From SIRX01 sp965213905 (lineage in GTDB: Bacteria > Actinomycetota > Rubrobacteria > Rubrobacterales > Rubrobacteraceae): a DNA stretch of 64,000 bases. Below the pieces are notes generated by a model that worked only from the letters and a program-made list of their open reading frames with translations, was not told where the DNA came from and made no database searches. Made by a program: the position numbers and the translations under genes. The stretch is taken from assembly GCA_965213905.1 (NCBI GenBank), contig OZ243922.1, positions 2,170,001 to 2,234,000 on the forward strand, read 5' to 3'. Below are positions 51,612-59,349 of this stretch, in pieces; position 1 is the first letter of the stretch; each line of letters starts with the position of its first letter.

Positions 51612-52175
51612 ATGGAAGCCGTCTTTGTAACCTCCAACGAACACAAGCGTCGGGAGGCGGCGCAAATACTGGGCGTCGAACTCGAAAGCACCGACCTCGA
51701 CGTACCGGAGATACAGTCCCTGGACGTGACGGAGGTAGCCGCCGCCAAAGCCCGCGCCGCCTACGAACTTCTCGGTTCTCCGGACTATCCGGTGCTGGTT
51801 GAGGATTCGGGGCTCGTAGTCGAAGCCTGGAACGGACTGCCCGGCGCCCTCACCAAATGGTTTATACAGAGCGTCGGCAGTGAAGGGATTTTGCGGATGC
51901 TTCCTCCGGACGAATTCCATGCCGCCCGGGCCGTCTGTGCGGTCGCCGTGGTCGGGGGTCTTGAAGAGGAATCGGTCCACTCTTTCGAGGGGATTGTGCC
52001 GGGTTCTTTGGCGCCGGAGCCGCGGGGTGAGAGCGGGTTCGGCTGGGACCCGATCTTTATCCCCGAAGGCGAGAAACGTACCTACGCCCAGATGGGTGAG
52101 GACAAGCACGAGAACTCCCACCGGGCGCGGGCCTTCCGGGCTGTGAGAGAATGGTTTGCGGAGGTTGGCAAATAG
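51612..52175 (+). CDS. rdgB: Non-canonical purine NTP pyrophosphatase (RdgB/HAM1)
   Basis: 187 residues. It hydrolyses ITP, dITP and XTP to monophosphates. Landmarks are VFVTSNEHKRREAAQIL (substrate/phosphate loop), VLVEDSGLVVEAWNGLPG (catalytic Asp) and GESGFGWDPIFIPEG, with QMGEDKHENSHRARA at the C-terminus. The start is divergent from the aminotransferase gene, 91 nt away. Its end is followed by a 91-nt gap to pdhA without a recognised site. Confidence 0.95.
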   Translation: MEAVFVTSNEHKRREAAQILGVELESTDLDVPEIQSLDVTEVAAAKARAAYELLGSPDYPVLVEDSGLVVEAWNGLPGALTKWFIQSVGSEGILRMLPPDEFHAARAVCAVAVVGGLEEESVHSFEGIVPGSLAPEPRGESGFGWDPIFIPEGEKRTYAQMGEDKHENSHRARAFRAVREWFAEVGK

Positions 52176-52266
52176 GATAGTACGGGTAATAAACCTCGCA
52201 TGGAATATTGTGAAGTCTGCTATTCTGTTTGCAGGATCGTACCTGTTAGAGGGAAGGAGAGATTCC

Positions 52267-53328
52267 GTGAGCGCAGAGAACTCTGAGAACGGAGACGTAG
52301 AGGCCCGCGAGGAAGGTAACGGCGGCGTCGCAACCGACACCGACCGCCTCGTAGATCTGTACCGGAACATGGTATTTGTTCGCACCTTCGAGGAGGCGTG
52401 CCAAAAAGGCTTCCGGAAAGGCGAAATCGGCGGCTACATGCACGTCTACACCGGCGAAGAAGCCGTCGCCGTCGGTTTTCTAGCGACCCACCAGGACGGC
52501 GACAAAGTCATCACCGCCTACCGCGACCACCCGCACGCCCTGCTACTCGGCAGCGACCCGAAAGAGGTCATGGCCGAGCTCTACGGTAAGGGCACCGGCC
52601 TCGTAAAAGGCAAGGGCGGCTCCATGCACCTCTTCGACGTGGAGAACGACATGATGGGCGGCTACGGCATCGTCGGCGGCCACATACCGCTAGGCGTCGG
52701 GATGGCCTACGCGATGCGCTACCAGGAGACCGACAACATCACCCAGCTCTACCTCGGCGACGGCTCGATGAGCCAGGGCGCCTTCCACGAGGCGGCCAAC
52801 CTCGCCGGCCTCTGGGGCAAGGACGGCCTGTGCCCGTGCGTGTTTATCGTGGAGAACAACCAGTACGGCATGGGTACCTCTGTCGAGCGAACGACCGCGA
52901 TGACGGACCTCGCCGCCAAGTTCGACGCCTACGGCATCGAAAACGAGAAGGTGGACGGCATGGACCTCGAAGCCGTACTAGAGGCCGCCGAGCGGGTAAC
53001 GGAACAGGTCCGCGAGACCGGCCGGCCATACGCCGTCGAGGCCCTGACCTACCGGACGGCGCCGCACGGGGCGGCGGACTTCTTCGAGAAGTACCGGACC
53101 AAAGACGAGGTCAAAGAGTGGCGCCAGAGGGACCCGATCGGCTTGCTGGAGCAAAAGCTCCTCGACTCTGAAACGCTGGACGAAGACGGTATGCAGGAGA
53201 TCAAAGACGAATTCAAAGAGCAGATAGACGAGGCCGTCGAGTTCGCAGATGAGAGCGAAGAGCCGGAGATCAAAGAGCTCTACACCGACGTCTACTCCGG
53301 CGAAGACGAGTACATGGGGGAGGCGTAA
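52267..53328 (+). CDS. pdhA: Pyruvate dehydrogenase E1 component, alpha subunit
   Basis: 353 residues from GTG 52267, which has GGAAGGAGAG upstream; longer in-frame starts would overlap rdgB. E1 decarboxylates pyruvate with thiamine diphosphate. The TPP site is GDGSMSQGAFHEAANLAGLW...VENNQYGMGTS, with YRDHPHALLLG and KGGSMHLFDVENDMMGGYGIVGGHIPLG upstream. The N-terminal 30 residues are acidic and low in complexity. Three gapless neighbours form the complex: E1 alpha, E1 beta and E2; no E3 gene is in the window. Acetoin or branched-chain dehydrogenases are alternatives, but pyruvate is most likely. Confidence 0.93.
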   Translation: MSAENSENGDVEAREEGNGGVATDTDRLVDLYRNMVFVRTFEEACQKGFRKGEIGGYMHVYTGEEAVAVGFLATHQDGDKVITAYRDHPHALLLGSDPKEVMAELYGKGTGLVKGKGGSMHLFDVENDMMGGYGIVGGHIPLGVGMAYAMRYQETDNITQLYLGDGSMSQGAFHEAANLAGLWGKDGLCPCVFIVENNQYGMGTSVERTTAMTDLAAKFDAYGIENEKVDGMDLEAVLEAAERVTEQVRETGRPYAVEALTYRTAPHGAADFFEKYRTKDEVKEWRQRDPIGLLEQKLLDSETLDEDGMQEIKDEFKEQIDEAVEFADESEEPEIKELYTDVYSGEDEYMGEA

Positions 53329-53331
53329 AAG

Positions 53332-54324
53332 ATGGCCGAGGAGAAAACTTACCGGGAAGCCCTACGTGAGGGCATGGTCCACGAGATGGAGAACGACGAA
53401 AACGTCATCCTCATGGGCGAAGATATCGGCGTCTACGGCGGCACCCACCTCATAACCGACGGCCTCATAGACGAGTGGGGACCGAAACGGGTGATGGACA
53501 CGCCCATTTCCGAGGGCGGCTTTACCGGCGCGGCCATCGGCATGGCGATGATGGGAATGAAGCCCATCGTCGAGATGATGACCTGGAACTTCTCGTTTCT
53601 CGCCGCCGACCAGATCATCCAGAACGCCGCTAAAGTCCGCTACTTTTCCGGCGGCCAGGTAGAGGTGCCGCTGGTAATCCGCGGCCCCAACGGCGGCGGC
53701 GTACAACTCTCCGCCCAGCACACGCATTCGCTGGAGTCCTTCTACGGGCACTTCCCCGGCCTAAAAGTCGTGGCCCCGGTAACGCCCAATGACGCGAAGG
53801 GCATGATGCTGACCGCCGTCCGGGACCCGAACCCGGTCATCTTCCTCGAAGCCGGTGCTCTCTACGGCACCAAAGGCGAGGTCGAAGAGGACGACAACGC
53901 GGTCGAGTTCGGCAAAGCTCGCGTAGCCCGCGAGGGCGACGACGTAACCCTCATCGCCTACGGACGGCAGGTGAACCTGTGCCTCCGCGCCGCCGAGACG
54001 CTCGAAGAAGAGGACGGCGTGAGCACCGAGGTTATAGACCTGCGCTCCTTGCGGCCGTTCGACGAAGACACCATCGTGGAGTCGGTAGAGAAGACCCACC
54101 GGGCGGTTGCGGTGCAGGAGCAGTGGCGGTGGTTCGGGGTCGCGAGCGAGGTGGCGGCGATCATCCAGGACAAAGCCTTTGACTTCCTCGATGCGCCGGT
54201 CGAGCGGGTGAGCGGCGCCGAGGTTCCGGCACCGTACGCTAGAAATTTGGAGGTCGAGGGGTTCCCGAACGAGGATCAGGTAACGAACGCGGCCCGCCGC
54301 TCTCTTTACGTAGAGGAGAAATAA
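53332..54324 (+). CDS. pdhB: Pyruvate dehydrogenase E1 component, beta subunit
   Basis: 330 residues. TYREALREGMVHEME, VILMGEDIGVYGGTHLITDGL (Glu for TPP), VMDTPISEGGFTGAAIGMAM and VPLVIRGPNGGGVQLSAQHTHSLE are E1-beta hallmarks, and the transketolase C-terminal domain has EVIDLRSLRPFDEDTIVESVEKTHRAVAVQE. It lies 3 nt after pdhA and 1 nt before the E2 gene. Confidence 0.95.
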   Translation: MAEEKTYREALREGMVHEMENDENVILMGEDIGVYGGTHLITDGLIDEWGPKRVMDTPISEGGFTGAAIGMAMMGMKPIVEMMTWNFSFLAADQIIQNAAKVRYFSGGQVEVPLVIRGPNGGGVQLSAQHTHSLESFYGHFPGLKVVAPVTPNDAKGMMLTAVRDPNPVIFLEAGALYGTKGEVEEDDNAVEFGKARVAREGDDVTLIAYGRQVNLCLRAAETLEEEDGVSTEVIDLRSLRPFDEDTIVESVEKTHRAVAVQEQWRWFGVASEVAAIIQDKAFDFLDAPVERVSGAEVPAPYARNLEVEGFPNEDQVTNAARRSLYVEEK

Positions 54325-54325
54325 G

Positions 54326-55693
54326 ATGCCGGAAGTGATCATGCCCAAGATGGGCGATGCGATGGAAGAGGGTACCATCCTCCAGTGGCTCGTTAGCGAG
54401 GGGGACGAGGTCGAAGAGGGTGACGCCATAGCGGAGATCGAGACCGACAAAGTCTCGATGGAGATAGAGGCCGAAGACTCCGGCACGCTCGCCCAAATAC
54501 TGGCCGAAGCCGACGAGTCCGTGGCCGTCGGCGGCGCCATAGCCTTTATCCAGGGCGAAGGCGAAGAGGTTCCGGAAGAACTCGGAGCCGGCGGTGCCGA
54601 CGAGGAAACCGAGGCCGAAGAAGGCGGCGACGAAGAAGGCGGCGGAGGCCAGGCAACGGCCACTGAAACCGAAGAAGATACCGAACAGGAAGAGGATGGA
54701 GCCGAAGAGTCGTCCGGTGGTGGTGCCCAGGCCAACGGGCAGTCAAACGGTAACTTCCGGGCTTCGCCCATCGTACGACGGCTGGCGAACGAGAACGACC
54801 TGGACCTCGGTAAGGTAGACGGGTCGGGGCCGCAGGGCCGCATCGTCGAGCGGGACGTGCGGGCCGCGATGGAGCGCGGTGACGCCCAGGCTGACGGAGA
54901 AGCCGGTGGCGCGGAAGACGGTGCCGCAGAGCAGCCCGCTGCTTCGCAAGCCGCGCAGGCGCCGCAGCAGGCCGAGGCCCCGGCGGCGACCGGGGCTGAG
55001 GGCACCGAAATCATGGAGATGACCCGGATGCAGAGCGTCATCGCCGAGCGGATGACGGAGGCGAAGCAAACCGTCCCGCACTTCTACGCCACCGTAGAGG
55101 TGGACGCGACCGAGCTTATGGCGTTGCGGAAGCAGCTCAACGGCCAGCTCGAAGAAGAGGGCGTGAAGATCTCCGTAAACGACTTCGTGATGAAGGCGTG
55201 CGCCGTCGCCCTCACGGAAGAGGAGCACAAAAAGCTCAACTCCCTTTGGACCGCCGACGGCATAGAACTGCACGAGCAGGTAGACATGGCGATGGCGGTG
55301 GCGTTGGATGCCGGCCTCATAACGCCGGTTATAAAAGACGCCGCCAACAAAACACTCTCGGCCATCTCCTCGAAGTCCAAAGACCTCGCCAAGCGGGCCC
55401 GCGACGGCGGCCTCAAGCCCGAGGAGTATCAGGGAGGAACGGTCACGGTTTCGAACATGGGCATGTTCGGCGTCGAGAGCTTCTCGGCGATCATAAACCC
55501 GCCGCAGGCGGCGATCATCGCCGTAAGCTCCATTATGGAGCGGGTCGCTTTCAAGGACGACGAGGTCGTCCCGGTGAGCGTCATGAAGCTCACGCTTTCG
55601 GCCGACCACCGCATCGCCAACGGCGCAGAAGGCGCGCAGTACATGGCGGAAGTCCAACGCCTGCTGGAGCACCCGATGGCCCTGGTGGTTTAG
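54326..55693 (+). CDS. pdhC: Dihydrolipoamide acetyltransferase (E2)
   Basis: 455 residues. The lipoyl domain (1-80) has the attachment lysine at 42 in EIETDKVSMEIEAE. A very acidic linker (90-145) is followed by the peripheral E1/E3-binding domain (ASPIVRRLANENDLDLGKVDGSGPQGRIVERDV), a Gln/Ala-rich hinge and the catalytic domain (about 225-455). The active-site His428 lies in DHRIANGAEGAQYM. Position 432, usually Asp in DHRxxDG, is Asn. The enzyme transfers acetyl groups from lipoamide to CoA. Confidence 0.94.
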   Translation: MPEVIMPKMGDAMEEGTILQWLVSEGDEVEEGDAIAEIETDKVSMEIEAEDSGTLAQILAEADESVAVGGAIAFIQGEGEEVPEELGAGGADEETEAEEGGDEEGGGGQATATETEEDTEQEEDGAEESSGGGAQANGQSNGNFRASPIVRRLANENDLDLGKVDGSGPQGRIVERDVRAAMERGDAQADGEAGGAEDGAAEQPAASQAAQAPQQAEAPAATGAEGTEIMEMTRMQSVIAERMTEAKQTVPHFYATVEVDATELMALRKQLNGQLEEEGVKISVNDFVMKACAVALTEEEHKKLNSLWTADGIELHEQVDMAMAVALDAGLITPVIKDAANKTLSAISSKSKDLAKRARDGGLKPEEYQGGTVTVSNMGMFGVESFSAIINPPQAAIIAVSSIMERVAFKDDEVVPVSVMKLTLSADHRIANGAEGAQYMAEVQRLLEHPMALVV

Positions 55694-55741
55694 GCCTCAG
55701 CCGTTAGCTCGCCGACTTCGGCGGCTCTCAGCGGTCAGCAA

Positions 55742-55773
55742 GAAGCCCCCGGTTAATACCGGGGGCTTCTCTA
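55742..55773. terminator. Strong terminator after pdhC, between convergent genes
   Basis: GAAGCCCCCGG-TTAATA-CCGGGGGCTTC is a perfect 11-bp stem (55742-55769) followed by TCT. It separates the pdh operon from the convergent secreted protein and could act in both directions. Confidence 0.85.
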
Positions 55774-55813
55774 TGAAGCACTTGCTCTCAGTGTTTTAGG
55801 ATTTCAGCCGCAA

Positions 55814-55842
55814 ACCTGACGACTGATGCCTGACACCTGAAG
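55814..55842. repeat. CCTGACA-type heptamer-like repeat beside the secreted-protein gene
   Basis: The units ACCTGAC, GACTGAT, GCCTGAC and ACCTGAA follow each other and end next to the stop of the minus-strand gene. Compare 16040-16076 and 31587-31617. Confidence 0.65.
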
Positions 55843-55843
55843 T

Positions 55844-57397
55844 CTAATCGATCACCTCGACGGTGTCTTTCTGGATCTTACCGGCGGACTTGCGTACCTC
55901 GTCGAGGGAGTTGGCTTCCTTTGCGCCATCACTGTCGTCGTCGGGCGCAACTACCGTACCTTGAACCACGAGGCCGCCGACCGCATCGCGGGCGCTGACG
56001 CCCTTCGGTAGGTCGAACTTGGCGACGAGCACGTCCTCGCGGTTGGTCTTTTTGACCTTTGAGGCGGTGTACACGTCTCCGGCTTCGGTGTAGAACCGCA
56101 GCCCGGCGGTGTCCTGAACAACGTCTTCCTGATCCAAGTCCTCGTCGAACTCGAAGTAGAGTTTCTTGTCGCTCTTCTCCGAGACGGTTTCGAGGTCCGG
56201 GTCATCGGAGTTACCGGCGTTGCTGATCGCGTCGGCCTGCGCCACGTTGTACGGGCCGTCGCCGTTAGCGTTGCTGGTCACGACGTTGCCGTCCACGTAA
56301 CCGCGGGCGAAGTTCGATTCGTCGAGCAGACCGAGGTACTGGACGATGACCTTGTCGTCACCCTCCTCGTCGGTCTCCGGGACCATCCCGGTGGCGTCGA
56401 GCACGGGGCCGCCGTCGGTCGGGACGAGGTGGAAGCTCGTGCGGTTGCCACCGCCGAGGTAGGCGGCCTGATCGAAGTCGTAATCTACGCAGGTGGTCGG
56501 CTCTAGCTCCGCGGTGTACGGACCCTGACGGAAGTTGCCGACGAACTGTAGGTCCGGGGCAACCGTCCATCCGGAGGGGAGATTCGTCTCATCTACCGTC
56601 GAGGGCGGGCAGGTGGTAAAGCCACCACCGAGCGGTTCGCCGACGAGCGTCTCGTCGAGTTCATTGGGCTCGAAGGTGCCGTCGTTGTCGATGTCCGCGC
56701 CGACGACCGTGCCCTGGACTACGAAACCGCCGACGGCGTCGGCGACGGTCGTGCCCTCGGGCAGGTCGTACACCGCCCGCAGCGTGGTCGAGTCTACCTG
56801 CTCCACGGCCAGCGAGCCATAGGTGACGGCTTGATCCGTGTAGAAGCGTAGTCCCGAAGTGTTCTGGATAACATCATCGTCGTTATCTATCGGCTGGTCG
56901 AACTCGAACAGCAGGGTGTTGACGTCCTGCCGGACGCTTACCAGGTCGGGGGCGTCAGTGGCGCCGGCAACCGGGGCAGCCTGCGGCGGGTTGTTCGTCG
57001 GGCTGCCGCCGTCCACGACTTGTACGATGTTCTTGTCTATCGTGCCGCGGGCGGTGTTGGCCGCGGAGATCCGGCCTTCGAAAGCCAGCGTGATCTCGGT
57101 GGTCCCGTTGCCGGCGAGCACGTCTATAGCTTTCAGCGGATCGTTGTTCACCGTATCCGTGTGAATGAGCTGGAATCCGGCGCAACAACTGACGACCTCG
57201 GTCGGCTCGTCGAAGGTGAAGACCGCCGTAGTGTCGTTGGTGCCGCTACCGTTGTAGTCGGTGTTCGTGGCCGTTACGTCTGCGACCGACAATAAATCGG
57301 GTGAGATGGTTGGCCCGCTCGTAGTCTGGGCCGAAGCCGAACCCATGCTTACGAGCATCGTAGCAAGCATCGTTGCCAGAAATACTAACTTTCTCAA
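55844..57397 (-). CDS. Secreted acidic protein with four repeated modules and EF-hand-like loops
   Basis: 517 residues, not recognised. A Sec signal (1-23, ending SASA) is followed by four modules starting with a PDL motif at 33, 150, 281 and 400, arranged A-B-A'-B'. The A modules share a ARGxxDxN pattern; the B modules share GLRFYT, DLPxG and AVGGxVVQGTVV. The B end carries D235-x-D237-x-D239-G...E246, a good EF-hand-type calcium loop; the second copy (486-497) keeps the aspartates but has Ser at position 12. TTG start with AGGAGG. A calcium-stabilised extracellular role is inferred. Confidence 0.82.
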   Translation of the reverse strand: MRKLVFLATMLATMLVSMGSASAQTTSGPTISPDLLSVADVTATNTDYNGSGTNDTTAVFTFDEPTEVVSCCAGFQLIHTDTVNNDPLKAIDVLAGNGTTEITLAFEGRISAANTARGTIDKNIVQVVDGGSPTNNPPQAAPVAGATDAPDLVSVRQDVNTLLFEFDQPIDNDDDVIQNTSGLRFYTDQAVTYGSLAVEQVDSTTLRAVYDLPEGTTVADAVGGFVVQGTVVGADIDNDGTFEPNELDETLVGEPLGGGFTTCPPSTVDETNLPSGWTVAPDLQFVGNFRQGPYTAELEPTTCVDYDFDQAAYLGGGNRTSFHLVPTDGGPVLDATGMVPETDEEGDDKVIVQYLGLLDESNFARGYVDGNVVTSNANGDGPYNVAQADAISNAGNSDDPDLETVSEKSDKKLYFEFDEDLDQEDVVQDTAGLRFYTEAGDVYTASKVKKTNREDVLVAKFDLPKGVSARDAVGGLVVQGTVVAPDDDSDGAKEANSLDEVRKSAGKIQKDTVEVID

Positions 57398-57547
57398 ATT
57401 TACATCCTCCTGGTTGATAGCGTTACAGATATCTATGTTGCCATATTTGTCGGAAATTTAAACGTTTTGCCGGATACATCTCCGGTGCGGGCCCGGTTCT
57501 GTAGTCCGCGCCGGAGGTTTAGCGAAGTTGTTTCTACTACTCTTCTA

Positions 57548-57946
57548 CTACCCGGGTAGGGTCACGTCCGCGACGGTTACGTTGACCTCTGTTACGTCTA
57601 TGCCGGACAGGTCCTTTACGCGCCGGATCACAATGTCACGCACGGCCTGGGTTGTCCGGGGTATGGATTCACCGTAAGGCACCGTCAGGGTGAGGTCTAC
57701 CGCCGCTTCACGTCCGGTAACCTCGACCGAGACACCGCGCGTGAAGTCCCCCGTACCGGTCAGGCTGCCAAGGAACTCGCCGACCGTCGGGGAGTTGTCG
57801 CCTGGAACACGGGCACCGCCGGAGGACATCCGGATTCTCTCGGCTTCCCGGGTCACCGTGCTGACGATGCTGGTGACTACGGGTTGCCCTACGGTAGTGG
57901 TGCCCCGGTCGCTGTCGAGTGGGTGCCGCTGTTTCTCATCCGCCAT
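57548..57946 (-). CDS. Asp23/Gls24 family envelope stress protein
   Basis: 132 residues. The C-terminal part VSVEVTGREAAVDLTLTVPYGESIPRTTQAVRDIVIRRVKDLSGIDVTEVNVTVADV is the Asp23/Gls24 pattern. Gram-positive Asp23 proteins are membrane-associated stress proteins. The N-terminal 60 residues are Ser/Thr/Gly-rich and more variable. An AGGAGG-like site (aaggaggagcgtag) precedes the ATG. It lies between the secreted protein and the yidC-like gene, with a 90-nt gap to yidC. Confidence 0.85.
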   Translation of the reverse strand: MADEKQRHPLDSDRGTTTVGQPVVTSIVSTVTREAERIRMSSGGARVPGDNSPTVGEFLGSLTGTGDFTRGVSVEVTGREAAVDLTLTVPYGESIPRTTQAVRDIVIRRVKDLSGIDVTEVNVTVADVTLPG

Positions 57947-58036
57947 CTACGCTCCTCCTTCTACATTCGCCCTGTTGCTCACTTGTAGGGTATGTAGGGT
58001 AAACCATCTGCGGGCCGGGATAGTTGACTGCGCCGC

Positions 58037-58711
58037 TTACTCTCTTTGTTCACGTTCTATCGTGCTGCTGAAAGGAGCGTAGATCAGGACGTTTTGGACG
58101 AGGGCGATGAGGTTGTTCGCGATCCAGTACACGAACAGCCCCGACGGGAACCCTCCGAGAGCCATGAAAGCCCCGAACACCACCGGGAGAAACCGCATGA
58201 GCCGGCGTTGTTGGGGCGCCGTGTTCCTCAGCGTAATCTCCTGCGACGCCATCAGCGTAAGCACGAAGATTACCGGCAGCACGTAAAAAGGGTCCGCCAC
58301 GGTCAGGTCCTGGAACCACAAGAGCCCGCCGGTCGTGAAACTCTGGAGGTTCTCGAACTCTTTTATCGTGTAGTACAACCCGAGAAATACCGGCATCTGG
58401 ACCAGCAACGGCAGGCAACCCCCGAGCGGGTTGATCTCCCGCTCCGCGTAGAGCTTCATCACGGCCCGCTGTTGCTCGTGCGGCTCGTCTTCGTGCTTTT
58501 TGCGAATTTCGTCCAACTCCGGTTTTAGCTCCTGCATCCGGCGTAGGCTCTTGGCTTGTTTGACGGTCAGGGGGAAGAGCGCCGTCCGCACGACGATCGT
58601 TAGCATGACGATGGAGAGCCACCAGGGGGCGCCCCAGCCGTGGAAGAGTTGCAGCCCCGAACCCAAAAGGGTTACCAGCGGGTCGAGTAAGCTACCCAAT
58701 AGTTCGACCAT
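58037..58711 (-). CDS. yidC: YidC/Oxa1 family membrane protein insertase
   Basis: 224 residues, short form without the large periplasmic domain. Conserved features are WWLSIVMLTIVVRTALFPLTVKQAKSLRRMQELKPELDEIRKKHEDE, the polar loop PLGGCLPLLVQMPVFLGLYYTIKEFENL, and the final helices with GLFVYWIANNLIALVQNVLI. The conserved Arg in TM1 (VVRTALFPL) sits in the hydrophilic groove used to insert substrates. It would normally neighbour rpmH and rnpA, but does not here, so it may be a second, accessory insertase. AAGGAGC site before the ATG. Confidence 0.93.
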   Translation of the reverse strand: MVELLGSLLDPLVTLLGSGLQLFHGWGAPWWLSIVMLTIVVRTALFPLTVKQAKSLRRMQELKPELDEIRKKHEDEPHEQQRAVMKLYAEREINPLGGCLPLLVQMPVFLGLYYTIKEFENLQSFTTGGLLWFQDLTVADPFYVLPVIFVLTLMASQEITLRNTAPQQRRLMRFLPVVFGAFMALGGFPSGLFVYWIANNLIALVQNVLIYAPFSSTIEREQRE

Positions 58712-58786
58712 TTTTTGCTCCTTACCGGGAAACCGGGAGGGTCCCCGTAATAGATCTCGACTAAAGATTCGTCTAGCCAGGAGCCG

Positions 58787-59167
58787 CTAGACCCAACCTC
58801 CGAGACCGGCGAGGAGCAATACAAAAGGACCTAGGAGAAGCGCCACCAATAAGGGCCAGTCGGTGCTTTCGACGAGAACAACGCCGGACCGGCGACACCC
58901 CGAAGATCCGACACCACCCAAAAGAGAGAAAACGGAAGACAGGTATTCGGGACCCCGATAAGCGTAGGCTACGAGATGACCGAGACACCCTGCCGCCCCG
59001 AAGGCCGCCAACAGGGAGAAGCCGTACTCGACGCCGACGTGCGTTCCGGAGCCGGAGAGAACACCCCAGAGCAAGTAGACTAGCGAGAAGCCGATGGCGT
59101 AGTGCAAAAGGCTAGAAAAAACCCGCCCCGCACCCGCCCCGGAAAATCTAACCGTACCGCCGTTCAT
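58787..59167 (-). CDS. Small membrane protein, function unknown
   Basis: 126 residues, not recognised. Hydrophobic segments lie at about 20-37 (LHYAIGFSLVYLLWGVL), 48-67 (YGFSLLAAFGAAGCLGHLVAYAY) and 103-124 (WPLLVALLLGPFVLLLAGL), so three membrane spans are likely. The start has a good GGAGG site 4 nt before the ATG. It lies upstream of the yidC-like gene (75 nt), in the same direction, and may be its partner. Expression is unproven. Confidence 0.55.
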   Translation of the reverse strand: MNGGTVRFSGAGAGRVFSSLLHYAIGFSLVYLLWGVLSGSGTHVGVEYGFSLLAAFGAAGCLGHLVAYAYRGPEYLSSVFSLLGGVGSSGCRRSGVVLVESTDWPLLVALLLGPFVLLLAGLGGWV

Positions 59168-59349
59168 CCGTCCTCCGATAGGAAGTTACGGGCGACGACC
59201 CACCCACAACACGCTGAGTCTAGCATTCCCAACACCTACGCGGGAAAAATGCCTCTTGGGAATGATGCGCGAACTGTATCCCTGGGTTAAGCTAAGGGCT
59301 CCGCCCCTTTTGTGGGCGTTAGGGGATAAGCGTGAGGAAGGAGGAACTC

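Noticed and set aside
49913..52385. Long open frames antisense to the aminotransferase, ddl and rdgB genes (629 and 650 codons).
   Set aside because: They lie on the complementary strand or in other frames of well-supported genes. High GC in third positions removes stops, and the translations have no family pattern.
55694..55741. Possible small gene between pdhC and the terminator.
   Set aside because: Too short, no start with a ribosome site, and it reads into the terminator.
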